The notes: a model not told the origin generated them from the sequence alone. A stretch of DNA of 25,765 nucleotides from JANMEX01 sp043776635 (GCA_043776635.1 JAYVRA010000058.1:1-25765); one strand, 5' to 3'; positions 14,084 through 22,845 are shown, numbered from the stretch's first letter. Made by a program: numbers and translations.

Positions 14084-15325
14084 ATGTCCGCCCCAGAAGT
14101 ATCATCGCCAACAGATAAATATGCTGCGTTTCGCCATCGTCCGTTTTTGCTGTTTTGGCTATCGCGATTTTTATCGAGTTTTGCGGTGCAGATTGTGGCT
14201 GTGTCTGTGGCATGGCAGATTTATGATATCACGCGCGATCCGTTCTATCTGGGCCTCGTTGGTATTGCGCAGTTTCTACCCTCGCTGCTGCTGGTGTTGG
14301 TCACAGGCGCGGCGGCGGATCGCTATGGACGGCGCTTGATTATGGCGATAAGCGAGGCGGCGGAAGTCATGTGTGCGCTCGCACTGCTGTGGTTCACACT
14401 TTCGGGCTCGCATAATGTCGTGCCCATCTTCGTGGTGCTGGTGGTTATGGGCACCGCGCGGGCGTTCTTCGGCCCCGCCGCCTCATCGCTGGCGGTTAAT
14501 CTTGTGCCAACTAAAGATTTCGCCAACGCAATTTCCTGGACGTCATCGTCATGGCAGGTGGCCAGCATTGTCGGCCCCGTTGCGGGCGGTTTGCTTTATG
14601 GCCTATCGCCGGTGGCGGCATATTCCGTAGCGTCAGTATTGTTGATAATCGCCTTTGTATCGATTTTCAGCATTCCAAAGCCCAAGCAACATGATGTGAG
14701 CGGCGAGAGCATGTTGGAAAGTATTCTTGGCGGGTTCCGCTATATTTTCCGTGAAAAGATCGTGCTCGGTGCGGTCTCGCTGGATATGTTCGCCGTGCTT
14801 TTAGGCGGCGCGGTTGCGCTGCTGCCGGTATTTGCGCGGGATATTTTGGTGCTGGGGCCATGGGGATTGGGCCTGTTGCGTGCCGCACCCGGCGTTGGCG
14901 CAGTCGCTGTCGCGCTCTGGCTTGCGGGCCATCCGATTAAAAATCATGCTGGTGTTATACTGTTCATCGCAGTGGCACTGTTCGGCGTGTTTACAGCTAT
15001 CTTTGGTTTTTCCACCTTGTCATGGCTTTCGATTGCCGCGTTGGTATTTCTCGGCGCAGCGGACGGGATTAGCGTTTACGTGCGCGAGGTGCTCATCCAG
15101 CTATGGACGCCGGACCGGCTGCGAGGCAGGGTTAACGCCGTCAACAATGTGTTTATCGGCACATCTAACGAGCTGGGCGAGTTTCGTGCAGGCATGATGG
15201 CGTCAGGCTACGGCGCGGTACCGGCAGTGGTGTTTGGCGGCGTTGCGTCAATCGCTGTGGCGCTGATTTGGTCGGTAGGGTTTCCCGCTCTGCGCAATGC
15301 CAAAACGCTAGATAAGGGGCTTTAG
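14084..15325 (+). CDS. MFS transporter (EntS/MFS_3-type exporter)
   Basis: A 413-residue inner-membrane protein of about 12 hydrophobic segments. It starts with YAAFRHRPFLLFWLSRFLSSFAVQIVAVSVAWQIYDITRDPFYLGLVGIAQFLPSLLLVLVTGAAADRYGRR, including the cytoplasmic loop 2-3 motif (GAAADRYGRR). This pattern is typical of the enterobactin-exporter/bacilysin-type MFS_3 family and is more likely export than sugar uptake. No obvious ribosome binding site precedes the ATG at 14084 (only GAAAG). It is monocistronic. The 144-bp region upstream holds nothing else that I can identify. The substrate is unknown; it is unlikely to be the missing gluconate importer, because gluconate importers belong to GntP, TRAP or ACS-type MFS families. 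Confidence 0.87.
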   Translation: MSAPEVSSPTDKYAAFRHRPFLLFWLSRFLSSFAVQIVAVSVAWQIYDITRDPFYLGLVGIAQFLPSLLLVLVTGAAADRYGRRLIMAISEAAEVMCALALLWFTLSGSHNVVPIFVVLVVMGTARAFFGPAASSLAVNLVPTKDFANAISWTSSSWQVASIVGPVAGGLLYGLSPVAAYSVASVLLIIAFVSIFSIPKPKQHDVSGESMLESILGGFRYIFREKIVLGAVSLDMFAVLLGGAVALLPVFARDILVLGPWGLGLLRAAPGVGAVAVALWLAGHPIKNHAGVILFIAVALFGVFTAIFGFSTLSWLSIAALVFLGAADGISVYVREVLIQLWTPDRLRGRVNAVNNVFIGTSNELGEFRAGMMASGYGAVPAVVFGGVASIAVALIWSVGFPALRNAKTLDKGL

Positions 15326-15383
15326 CAGGCCTTCAATATAACACAGAACATGGTTTGCTCATCTTATGGCCACCCCGCCTCGA

Positions 15384-15422
15384 CGTCATTACGGACAAGC
15401 GCAGCGCAGAGCCGGAATGACG
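15384..15422. repeat. Palindromic repeat element, copy B (between convergent genes)
   Basis: CGTCATT-x-CGG (15384-15394) pairs with CCGGAATGACG (15412-15422). The inner sequences GGACAAGCGCAGCGCAGA match copy A at 11025-11076. It lies between the convergent 3' ends of the MFS gene (15325) and the terB-like gene (15446), where it could serve as a bidirectional terminator or mRNA 3'-end stabiliser. Confidence 0.65.
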
Positions 15423-15445
15423 GCCGCATGGGGTATAAATGGCCG

Positions 15446-15898
15446 TCAACACTCCATCGTCTTTGCCACCTTTTGCTTCAGCAGCATACGGTCGCGTGAG
15501 GAAACGCCGATGAGTTCTGCTATCCGCCAGACGAGATTATCCTCCAGCTCGTGCACTTCACTATCGGCGTAAACCACCTCCCAGATCAGCTCGATGAGGC
15601 TAAGGCGCTCGCTTTCGTCCAGTTTTATCAAAACAGATGTGAATTGATAAAGCCCGACGGCGCTGTGTTCGGCCTCTTCGCCTTCCTCGATCAGCTGTTT
15701 CAGCGCATCGCCTTCAATGCCGAAACGTGATGACAATAGCGCTGATAGCCGCTTGATCTCGCTTTCCTGGCGCACGCCGTCCGCGTCCATCACGGTAATG
15801 AGCAGCGCCGCGGCCGCCACTTGTTCAGGGTTCGAGCCGTCCACCCCGGATCTTTTGGACCCGAGTGATTCTAAAAAGCTGGTGAAACGCTCGAACAT
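15446..15898 (-). CDS. TerB-like (tellurite resistance TerB family) protein
   Basis: A 150-residue cytoplasmic, mostly alpha-helical protein of the TerB-like family (PF05099 type). It shows the repeated acidic pattern: AAAALLITVMDADGVRQESEIKRL near the N-terminus and LIELIWEVVYADSEVHELEDNLVWRIAELIGVS near the C-terminus, each with the DxDG/ADxEVHxxE-like metal-binding loop. It starts 8 bases after the stop of the hemY-like gene and is the last gene of the hem cluster. Family members are linked to metal or membrane stress sensing; a link to tetrapyrrole or iron homeostasis here is only positional. The 3' end faces the MFS gene across palindromic repeat B. Confidence 0.85.
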   Translation of the reverse strand: MFERFTSFLESLGSKRSGVDGSNPEQVAAAALLITVMDADGVRQESEIKRLSALLSSRFGIEGDALKQLIEEGEEAEHSAVGLYQFTSVLIKLDESERLSLIELIWEVVYADSEVHELEDNLVWRIAELIGVSSRDRMLLKQKVAKTMEC

Positions 15899-15906
15899 TG
15901 AAACCT

Positions 15907-17424
15907 CTAAAAAAGTTTGAACCGCTTGGATGGCGTGGCCACGGTGCCTTCTTTGACACCTGGATCATCCGGCACCATTCCAATCGGCGCCAGTGCCGCA
16001 TTTTGTGACGCGATATCGGGAACCAGGGCAAGCACCGGCCGTATTGCAGGAGCCACGACGATTACGGGCGCGGGCTTCAGCTCAATCACCGGCTCTTCCT
16101 TAATCGGCTCGGGCACATAATCAATTGCTGGTAACAGGCGCTCGACAGGCACTTTCCACTCGAACGCATCAATACGGCCTGTAACGGGCGATACCGGCAA
16201 CCAGCGCTGCGATACCATGCTGTCCGCCGTCCATGCCGGATCACGCGGGGCACGAAGCGCACGGGCGAGATGTTCGCGCACTTTGCCGACATTACGGGTA
16301 TCGGCCTGTTCAATATCCGCCAGGATGAGGTGGATGCTTTCGCTCGGACGCTTTGCCAGAGCGGCTTCAGCAGACTTGCGACTTTCCGCAAACTGTCCGG
16401 CAGCAAGTGCGGCGCGCGCAATGGCAATATCACTCTCAACATTATCCGGCACGAAACCGGCCAAAGTCTTGGCGCGTTTCAGGCAATCGCCGGGCTTATC
16501 AGTGCCGCGCGAGGCAGTGTAGATTTCGGCCAAATCCGGATGCGGATTGAGTTTGTAAGTATATTCAAGCGTACGCAGCGCCTTGCGCACATCGCCGGAT
16601 TTGATGAGCGCCGCGGCGCAGACACAAGCTGCCGGAACGAGTTCAGGAGCCAGACGATTGGCCTCCAGAGCTGCTATCCGCGCGGCGTTAGCATCGCTGC
16701 CAACCAGCGCCATTGCCTTACCGGTGTAGAGCACCGCACGGCGGCGACGGTCCTCGTCTTTGCTGATAATTTTGGAAGATTTTTGCGCGTCTAAAATCTT
16801 AATCGCGCCATCGAAATCGCCGGAAGCAACTGAGTTTTCCATGGCGACTTTACCAGCCCACACCAGCTGCGGGGCGACTTCCGCCGCCTTGCCTGCAAAG
16901 TGGCGGGCGGCAGAAATATCGCCCAGACGTTCAGCCTCAAGATAGAGCCCGCGAAGGCCGATCAGCTTGGTTTCAGGGTCATCCACCATAGCTTCAAACA
17001 TCTTGCGCGCTTCATCCGTGCGGCCCTCAAGAAGTGTCGCTTGGGCGTCCAAGAGCTTAATCAGCGGCTCTTGGTCAGAGTTGAGCAATTTGCCTGCTTG
17101 TTTGGCCATAGCACGCGCCGCGCCGCTATCGCCTGCACCGGCGGCAATGATGCCGGTGGACAGCGATTGATAGCCACGGTCACGCTTGCGCGCGCGGAAA
17201 TGACGGCGGATGAGTGTTGGCGAACTGATAATCGTGCGGAGCAGCCACCATGCCAGCATAACAGTGACAATCACTGCGACGATGGCGGTAACAGCGACCA
17301 GCAACGTGATTTGATAGCGCATGCCTTGCCATGTGACGACCATATCGCCCGGACGATCCGCCAGCCACGCGAAACCGGCAGCAAGCAAAAATACCAAAAC
17401 AACGTAGGAAAGAATGCGTATCAT
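15907..17424 (-). CDS. hemY: HemY-like membrane protein with TPR repeats
   Basis: A 505-residue inner-membrane protein of the HemY_N family (not protoporphyrinogen oxidase). Two membrane segments lie at about residues 4-22 and 38-63. The cytoplasmic or periplasmic remainder is a helical TPR region (for example DARRMFEAMVDDPETKLIGLRGLYLEAERLGDISAARHFAGKAAE). A Pro/Val-rich tail follows (PEPIKEEPVIELKPAPVIVVAP). It lies in the hem cluster, and its start overlaps the stop of the mitofilin-like gene by one base (TAATG), indicating translational coupling. Its role in heme or porphyrin biosynthesis is traditional and poorly defined; scaffolding of the pathway is plausible. Confidence 0.88.
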   Translation of the reverse strand: MIRILSYVVLVFLLAAGFAWLADRPGDMVVTWQGMRYQITLLVAVTAIVAVIVTVMLAWWLLRTIISSPTLIRRHFRARKRDRGYQSLSTGIIAAGAGDSGAARAMAKQAGKLLNSDQEPLIKLLDAQATLLEGRTDEARKMFEAMVDDPETKLIGLRGLYLEAERLGDISAARHFAGKAAEVAPQLVWAGKVAMENSVASGDFDGAIKILDAQKSSKIISKDEDRRRRAVLYTGKAMALVGSDANAARIAALEANRLAPELVPAACVCAAALIKSGDVRKALRTLEYTYKLNPHPDLAEIYTASRGTDKPGDCLKRAKTLAGFVPDNVESDIAIARAALAAGQFAESRKSAEAALAKRPSESIHLILADIEQADTRNVGKVREHLARALRAPRDPAWTADSMVSQRWLPVSPVTGRIDAFEWKVPVERLLPAIDYVPEPIKEEPVIELKPAPVIVVAPAIRPVLALVPDIASQNAALAPIGMVPDDPGVKEGTVATPSKRFKLF

Positions 17425-18596
17425 TACTTGGCTCCTGCGGCTGTTATGGCGGCGGCCAGCGCCTTGGTGACCAGACTATCGGTATCGCGCCGCGCTGCGA
17501 CGGCGCCTAGATAATCCGCTCCTACCTTCTTTGAGGCATCCGGCAATTTCACGCTTTCGGAAAGAACACTATCAAGATCACCGCGCCTCAAGTCAATTTC
17601 CATCCGCGCCACCAGCGCTTCCGGCGTATCGCCGGCGATGTCGCCGACAGGGCGGGCTTTGACAAGATTTTTGGCGCTTTCAGCCAACTGCGCGAAGAAG
17701 CCCAAATTCGGGTCAGACACACGGCTGGCGCTTAGCATGGCGTTGGCGGCATCGCTGAAACCGCTGACAAGGTCAGCCTTGGAGGGCACGCCCTTGGCAG
17801 CAAGCGTGCGCAGCGCGTCAATATCCGGCGAGCCGGGCGCGACTGTGGCATATGTTTCAAGCTCGTTCATAAATGAACCGCCGCGGTCAATCGCGGCTTT
17901 CAGACCGGAAGCGGCAATGGCCAGCGCGACTGCGCCGGCGCCGTTTGATGATTGCGGAGCAGCTTCCAGCGCGGCGACTTTATCGGAAAGTGCTTTGAAC
18001 GCCGGGTTTAGTGCGGGGTCTGCCCCGGGAGCTTGTGAAACAACACCATTCAATGCACTTTCCAGCGCGCTGACTTTCTGCTCAAGCGCAGCCGCGCTGT
18101 CTCCGGCTGGCGCTGCTTTAATCTGCGCAATCGCATCATTGGCGCTGGCAATTTGCGCGGCGAAATGTGCTTGTGCTTTGGCCAAGGCATCAATAGCAGT
18201 TGTGTTAACCGCCGGTGCGGAAACAAGTTTAGTGACTTGGTCTTGCAAGGTTGCCAGCGCGGCGCTGTTGCCAAAGCCCGGCAGTTTTCCGGCATATTGC
18301 AGCCCCGCTCCGCCGATAAGCGCAATGGCGCCGCCGAGAACGCCGGAGCCGATTTTGGCAAAGGTGCCCGCAGCGGATGATGATTTGGAAGCAACCGGCG
18401 TCGGCGTAGGCCCGGTTGCCGGAACGGGCGTCTCGGTTGGAGCATTTTCAGTCGCTCCAAAGATCGTGACATCCTCAACCGCACCATGCGCAGCATTCTC
18501 AGCCGCTTCCACGTTCGATTCTAATGCATTAGCTTCCAGATCAATCGTCACATTGCGGGGCTTTTTGGAATGCTTATCTACGTCCGGACCAGTCAT
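17424..18596 (-). CDS. Mitofilin-like protein (COG4223, alphaproteobacterial Mic60 homologue)
   Basis: A 390-residue inner-membrane protein. It has an acidic, Pro/Thr-rich cytoplasmic N-terminus and one membrane segment at about residues 82-103 (GSGVLGGAIALIGGAGLQYAG). A long Ala-rich, predicted coiled-coil periplasmic region follows (repeated LQDQVTKL, LEQKVSALESALNGV, LSDKVAALEAAP). A C-terminal mitofilin-signature-like helical domain (PDIDALRTLAAKGVPSKADLVSGF...GDLDSVLSESVKLP) ends the protein. Alphaproteobacterial homologues of Mic60 sit between hemD and hemY as here and shape inner-membrane invaginations. It starts 56 bases after the hemD stop, and its stop overlaps the hemY-like start. 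Confidence 0.88.
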   Translation of the reverse strand: MTGPDVDKHSKKPRNVTIDLEANALESNVEAAENAAHGAVEDVTIFGATENAPTETPVPATGPTPTPVASKSSSAAGTFAKIGSGVLGGAIALIGGAGLQYAGKLPGFGNSAALATLQDQVTKLVSAPAVNTTAIDALAKAQAHFAAQIASANDAIAQIKAAPAGDSAAALEQKVSALESALNGVVSQAPGADPALNPAFKALSDKVAALEAAPQSSNGAGAVALAIAASGLKAAIDRGGSFMNELETYATVAPGSPDIDALRTLAAKGVPSKADLVSGFSDAANAMLSASRVSDPNLGFFAQLAESAKNLVKARPVGDIAGDTPEALVARMEIDLRRGDLDSVLSESVKLPDASKKVGADYLGAVAARRDTDSLVTKALAAAITAAGAK

Positions 18597-18652
18597 AAAT
18601 GCCTCATTGGGAAAGTCGTCTATAGTTACATCTAATCGCTTTTGTAGCGATA

Positions 18653-19348
18653 TTAAAGCTTATTGCCTGAATTACCAATTTGCATGGCAAGATTAAGGAG
18701 GCTGTCTTCATCGGGTCTTGTCGAAATATGGATTCGGCAAGTTGGTACACCCGCCAGCCCGTCCGCAATGCGCTGTGAAAGGCATAGAAACTGCGCTTTG
18801 GCGAACGAAGCATTGAGTTGGAGACGTGCCATCAGAGTGACAATTTGTGCCGCACTTTGCACCGAGGTCAGCAAAACCAAATCGAGTTGCGGCAAATCGA
18901 CTGCAGGATAATCAATGATCTGCGCATCATAGGTTTCCACCGCTGTGAGCGCATGGGCAGCCAAAGCAGCTTCCAAATCCAAACGCCGTACTTTGCCGCA
19001 TAAATAGAGCAAGTGAGAGTTTAACGGCAGATTTGCGCGAATAGTTTCGACCAATTGAGCTACATCGCCACCACTCGTTTTGACAGACTTAAACCCTGCC
19101 TCTCTTGCAGCGGCAGTGCTGGCCTGCCCGACAGTATACAGCGGCAGGCCAAGCAAGGTTACATCGACATTGTGCAGCGCCTGCGGGCTGGTAATAATCG
19201 CCGCATCAAACGGACCCGCTGGAACCAGAAACGGCAGGCCGACAATCCTCGTCAGCGGCAGTTTGCGTACATCAAAGCCAAGCGCGATAAGTCTAGTCGC
19301 CGTCTTGGAAGCGCCGGGCTCCGGCCGCGTGACGAGAACCTTGGTCAT
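18653..19348 (-). CDS. hemD: Uroporphyrinogen-III synthase
   Basis: A 231-residue cytosolic enzyme that cyclises hydroxymethylbilane to uroporphyrinogen III. The N-terminus KVLVTRPEPGASKTATRLIALGFDV and the internal segments AAIITSPQAL, YTVGQASTAAAREAGF and LLTSVQSAAQIVTLM are typical of HemD. The family is poorly conserved overall, so position matters: the gene starts 3 bases after the stop of hemC, which makes the substrate. Cotranscription with hemC is certain in practice, and the mitofilin-like gene follows. Confidence 0.92.
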   Translation of the reverse strand: MTKVLVTRPEPGASKTATRLIALGFDVRKLPLTRIVGLPFLVPAGPFDAAIITSPQALHNVDVTLLGLPLYTVGQASTAAAREAGFKSVKTSGGDVAQLVETIRANLPLNSHLLYLCGKVRRLDLEAALAAHALTAVETYDAQIIDYPAVDLPQLDLVLLTSVQSAAQIVTLMARLQLNASFAKAQFLCLSQRIADGLAGVPTCRIHISTRPDEDSLLNLAMQIGNSGNKL

Positions 19349-19351
19349 ACT

Positions 19352-20293
19352 TCAAGCCCACGAAGCAAAGAAGTCTTTGCCAGCCTTTTCGCGGATACGA
19401 AGCGCGGCGCGCTGGCCGATTTGTACGGCGTCACTTGCCGGACCCTGATCCTCAATGTCATGAACGACTGTGCCATCAGGACTTAAAACCAACCCTTTGA
19501 AATGCAAAGTACCATCCTCGATCGTAGCGTGACCCGCCAAAGGTGTGCGGCAATCGCCATCAAGCAGTTTCAAAAACGCCCGTTCGCAAGTCAGGGCTTG
19601 GGCCGTCGCCACATGCGAAATTGGTTTGACGAGAGCTTGCAGGTCATCATCGTCCTCACGGATTTCAATGCAGATTGCGCCTTGGCCGGGAGCGGGCAGA
19701 AAGTCTGTTTCACTTAGTATTTCTGTAGCCATATGTTCCAGCCCGAGCCGTTTTAACCCGGCCAGCGCCAGCAGTGTGCCGTCCACGTGGCCCTCAGCCA
19801 GTTTTTTCAAACGGGTTTGCACATTGCCGCGAAACATCACGACTTTGAGGTCAGGCCGCAAATGCTTGATTTGCGCTTGGCGGCGCAGCGATGACGAGCC
19901 GATGGTCGCGCCGTGCGGCAAGTCAATCAGCCATTTGACTTCACGCCCGATAAACGCATCGCGCGGATCTTCGCGCGGCAGGAAGGCTGCGAGAACCAGA
20001 CCAGCGGGAAGCACAGTCGCCATATCTTTGGATGAATGCACGGCAAGATCAATCGCGCCGGAGAGGAGCAAGTCTTCAATTTCTTTGGAGAATAATCCCT
20101 TGCCGCCAACTTCAGACAAAGGCCGGTCTTGGATACGGTCGCCGCTGGTGGAAACCACGATGATTTCAAACTGTTCTTGGCGTAAATCATGCGCGGCACA
20201 AAGACGGGCGCGGGTTTCATGCGCCTGTGCCAGGGCCAACGCACTGCCGCGTGTGCCGATTTTGTAAGTTTTTGCGTCTGTTGCAGTTTGCAT
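19352..20293 (-). CDS. hemC: Porphobilinogen deaminase (hydroxymethylbilane synthase)
   Basis: A 313-residue enzyme of tetrapyrrole synthesis that polymerises four porphobilinogens to hydroxymethylbilane. It has IGTRGSALALAQA at the N-terminus, the catalytic aspartate D90 in HSSKDM, the arginine-rich substrate loop GSSSLRRQAQ (132-141), and C248 in GDCRTPLAGH, which anchors the dipyrromethane cofactor. The length is normal. It is the first gene of the leftward hem operon, transcribed divergently from tsaD over about 100 bp. Confidence 0.97.
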   Translation of the reverse strand: MQTATDAKTYKIGTRGSALALAQAHETRARLCAAHDLRQEQFEIIVVSTSGDRIQDRPLSEVGGKGLFSKEIEDLLLSGAIDLAVHSSKDMATVLPAGLVLAAFLPREDPRDAFIGREVKWLIDLPHGATIGSSSLRRQAQIKHLRPDLKVVMFRGNVQTRLKKLAEGHVDGTLLALAGLKRLGLEHMATEILSETDFLPAPGQGAICIEIREDDDDLQALVKPISHVATAQALTCERAFLKLLDGDCRTPLAGHATIEDGTLHFKGLVLSPDGTVVHDIEDQGPASDAVQIGQRAALRIREKAGKDFFASWA

Positions 20294-20392
20294 TTCAAAA
20301 ACAGTCCGTGATACCGCTGTCCTCTAATCCTACATGGCAACACTGGCAACAGTGGGTAACTGCGACCAAACATAACATGAGACAAATAAACA

Positions 20393-21469
20393 ATGCGGGT
20401 TCTGGCAATCGAGACAAGTTGTGACGAGACAGCGGCCGCTGTCGTGGAGAGGCTTGGGCCTTTTGACGGGCGCATCTTGTCCAACTGCGTTTATAGTCAG
20501 TTTGACGACCATGCTGAATTTGGCGGCGTGGTGCCGGAAATCGCCGCGCGTGCTCATGCCGAAATCATCGAGACCATGGTGCGGCAAGCCCTTAGCGAGG
20601 CCGATTGCACGTTGGATGAAATCGATGCCATTGCCGCCACATCCGGCCCCGGCCTTGTCGGCGGGCTGATTGTCGGCGTGATGACAGCCAAAGCCATGGC
20701 TGCCGCCAGTGGCAAACCATTTTTGGGCATCAACCATCTGGAGGGCCATGCGTTGACTGTCGGCCTCACCGATCGCACAGCGTTTCCCTATTTAATGCTG
20801 CTGGTTTCCGGTGGGCACAGTCAAGTGCTACTGGTCAAAGGCGTTGGCTCATATGAACGCTGGGCGACCACCATTGATGATGCGCTGGGTGAGGCTTTTG
20901 ACAAGACGGCCAAGCTGCTCGGCCTGCCATGGCCGGGCGGACCTGAGGTGGAGCGCCGCGCCTTGCTTGGCGATGCCACACGTTTCAATTTCCCCCGCCC
21001 GATGCGCGGCGAGGCGCGTCCGGACTTTTCCTTTTCGGGCCTCAAAACCGCCGTGCGCCAAACGGCAGAAAATATAAGCCCGCTCACCGGACAAGACGTC
21101 GCCGATATTTGCGCTTCGTTTCAAGAGGCGGTGGCGCAGACATTGCTAGAGCGGCTGGCGAAGAGCCTGCACCGGTTTCGCGATCAGTTTCCAGATATTG
21201 CTAATCCTGCACTGGTGGTAGCGGGCGGGGTGGCGGCAAACCAGCGCCTGCGCGGGGTTTTATCAGGGCTGACAGCAAAACATGGTTTCGCATTCATCGC
21301 CCCGCCAATGAATTTGTGCACAGACAATGCGGCCATGATCGCCTGGGCAGCGTGTGAGCGCTTGGCGCTTGGCCAATCTGACGCCTTCGATCTAGCCCCG
21401 CGCCCGCGCTGGCCGCTCGATGAAAGCGCCAGCGGATTCGGCTCCGGCAAGAAGGGTCCAAAAGCATGA
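20393..21469 (+). CDS. tsaD: tRNA N6-adenosine threonylcarbamoyltransferase TsaD
   Basis: A 358-residue ASKHA-fold enzyme that transfers threonylcarbamoyl from TC-AMP to A37 of ANN-decoding tRNAs, working with TsaB and TsaE. The N-terminus VLAIETSCDETAAAVV is diagnostic. Metal ligands H115 and H119 lie in NHLEGHA, with GPGLVGGLIVG, LLVSGGHSQ and FSFSGLKTAVR also present. The start ATG at 20393 is divergent from hemC, an arrangement typical of Hyphomicrobiales. The last codons overlap the gpsA start (ATGA). Confidence 0.97.
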   Translation: MRVLAIETSCDETAAAVVERLGPFDGRILSNCVYSQFDDHAEFGGVVPEIAARAHAEIIETMVRQALSEADCTLDEIDAIAATSGPGLVGGLIVGVMTAKAMAAASGKPFLGINHLEGHALTVGLTDRTAFPYLMLLVSGGHSQVLLVKGVGSYERWATTIDDALGEAFDKTAKLLGLPWPGGPEVERRALLGDATRFNFPRPMRGEARPDFSFSGLKTAVRQTAENISPLTGQDVADICASFQEAVAQTLLERLAKSLHRFRDQFPDIANPALVVAGGVAANQRLRGVLSGLTAKHGFAFIAPPMNLCTDNAAMIAWAACERLALGQSDAFDLAPRPRWPLDESASGFGSGKKGPKA

Positions 21470-22446
21470 GCAAGCATATTGCAGTGTTGGGCGCAGGCGC
21501 ATGGGGCACAGCATTGGCGCTGGGGCTGGCACGGGACGGCAAGCAGACAATGCTTTTTGGCCGCGATGAAAGCGTGGTCAATGAAATCAATCGGAGCCGG
21601 AGCAACGCCGGATATTTACCGGATTTGAAATTCGACGCCAAATTTCTTGCTACTTGCGACGCCGGCGAAGCCCTTACCGGCGCAACGCTTATATTGGCGG
21701 TTATCCCGGCGCAGAAATTGCGCGATGGTCTGTCTGGCATCGGGCACCTGATCCCTGGACGTATTCCTGTGGTGCTCTGCGCCAAGGGAATCGAGCAATC
21801 ATCAGGTCTCTTGATGTCCAAGGTGGCGGCTTATGTTTTGCCGGATAATCCCATCGGTGCACTATCCGGTCCGAGCTTTGCCATTGATGTCGCACGCGGC
21901 CTGCCGACAGCTGTTACCGTTGCAGCGCATGATGCCGGTGACGCAGCAAAATGGGCCGGACAACTCTCGACCTCTGCCTTGCGCTGCTATTCCAGCGACG
22001 ATCTTACCGGTGTGGAAATTGGCGGGGCTTTAAAAAACGTGCTGGCGATTGCAGCCGGCGCGGTGCGGGGCAAAGGCCTTGGTGCCAGTGCCGAAGCGGC
22101 GCTGATTACGCGCGGCTTTGTGGAGCTGCGACGTATTGGCGAGGCACTCGGTGCTCGCCCTGAAACTCTGATGGGCCTTTCGGGGCTGGGCGATCTTATC
22201 CTCACCTGCTCGTCCGCTCAGTCGCGCAATCTATCTTACGGCGTGGCACTGGGACGCGGCGAAAGCCTTGAGCACCGCCCTCTGGCCGAAGGCGTGGCGA
22301 CCGCGCACATTGCGGCCAAAGAGGCCGAACGCCTTGGGATTGAAGCCCCGATTATCATCGCAACATCACATATTTTAAGCCGCACACTTTCCATTGGCGA
22401 GGCCGTCGCCGCGCTGCTATCACGACCGTTGAAAAGCGAAACTTAG
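21466..22446 (+). CDS. gpsA: Glycerol-3-phosphate dehydrogenase [NAD(P)+]
   Basis: A 326-residue cytosolic enzyme that reduces dihydroxyacetone phosphate to sn-glycerol 3-phosphate for phospholipid synthesis. The cofactor motif GAGAWG is at 9-14. LCAKGIE and LSGPSFAIDVARGLPTAV are conserved GpsA segments, GVEIGGALKNVLAIAAG carries the catalytic lysine, and LSGLGDLILTCSSAQSRN is the C-terminal signature. The ATG lies inside the tsaD stop region (4-base overlap). The following yciI-like gene is 108 bases away beyond a strong hairpin. Confidence 0.97.
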   Translation: MSKHIAVLGAGAWGTALALGLARDGKQTMLFGRDESVVNEINRSRSNAGYLPDLKFDAKFLATCDAGEALTGATLILAVIPAQKLRDGLSGIGHLIPGRIPVVLCAKGIEQSSGLLMSKVAAYVLPDNPIGALSGPSFAIDVARGLPTAVTVAAHDAGDAAKWAGQLSTSALRCYSSDDLTGVEIGGALKNVLAIAAGAVRGKGLGASAEAALITRGFVELRRIGEALGARPETLMGLSGLGDLILTCSSAQSRNLSYGVALGRGESLEHRPLAEGVATAHIAAKEAERLGIEAPIIIATSHILSRTLSIGEAVAALLSRPLKSET

Positions 22447-22449
22447 ATC

Positions 22450-22474
22450 ACCGTTTTGGTAGAATCAAAACGGT
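22450..22474 (+). terminator. Perfect 9-bp stem-loop after gpsA
   Basis: ACCGTTTTG (22450-22458) and CAAAACGGT (22466-22474) form a perfect hairpin with a 7-base loop four bases after the gpsA stop codon. There is no immediate T tract, so it may act as an attenuator, an RNA 3'-end stabiliser or a dispersed repeat rather than a full intrinsic terminator. The next gene in the same direction starts at 22555. Confidence 0.5.
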
Positions 22475-22554
22475 AATCCAAGTCTATATTTTGCCGCATT
22501 ATTCTTAACCGTGATGTGTTCCACATCCCTCGAAAATGCTCTTAAGGAACCAAA

Positions 22555-22845
22555 ATGCTATTTGCCCTGATCTGCACCGACAAACCCGGCCATTTGCAAG
22601 TACGGCTCGATACGCGAACCGAACATATGGCGTTCCTAACCGGCCTTGGCCACACACTGAAGGCAGCGGGTCCGTTTTTGGGTGATGATGGCAAGCCGGT
22701 TGGCTCACTGGTGGTTGTTTCAGCGGATGATAAGACGGCTGCAGCAGCACTTGCCGCGCAAGATCCTTATGCGATTGCGGGCCTGTTTTCGTCTGTTGAA
22801 ATCAAGCCATGGAACTGGGTGTTCAAGAATCCCGAGCCGGCATAA
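22555..22845 (+). CDS. YciI family protein
   Basis: A 96-residue single-domain protein of the YCII-related family (ferredoxin-like fold). It shows LFALICTDKPGHLQVRLDTRTEHMAFLTGLG, the conserved H24 region, GPFLGDDGKPVGSLVVVSADDKTAAAALAAQDPYAIAGLFSSVEIKPW and the usual closing segment NWVF. An AAGGAA ribosome binding site precedes the ATG. The stop overlaps the EVE-domain gene start by one base (TAATG). The function is unassigned; the conserved His-Asp pair suggests a small hydrolase or dehydrochlorinase-like activity. Confidence 0.9.
   Translation: MLFALICTDKPGHLQVRLDTRTEHMAFLTGLGHTLKAAGPFLGDDGKPVGSLVVVSADDKTAAAALAAQDPYAIAGLFSSVEIKPWNWVFKNPEPA

Noticed and set aside
17638..18696. 352-residue rightward frame
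   Set aside because: It is antisense to the mitofilin-like gene and very rich in Ser/Ala/Pro, as expected for the complement of an Ala-rich coding sequence.
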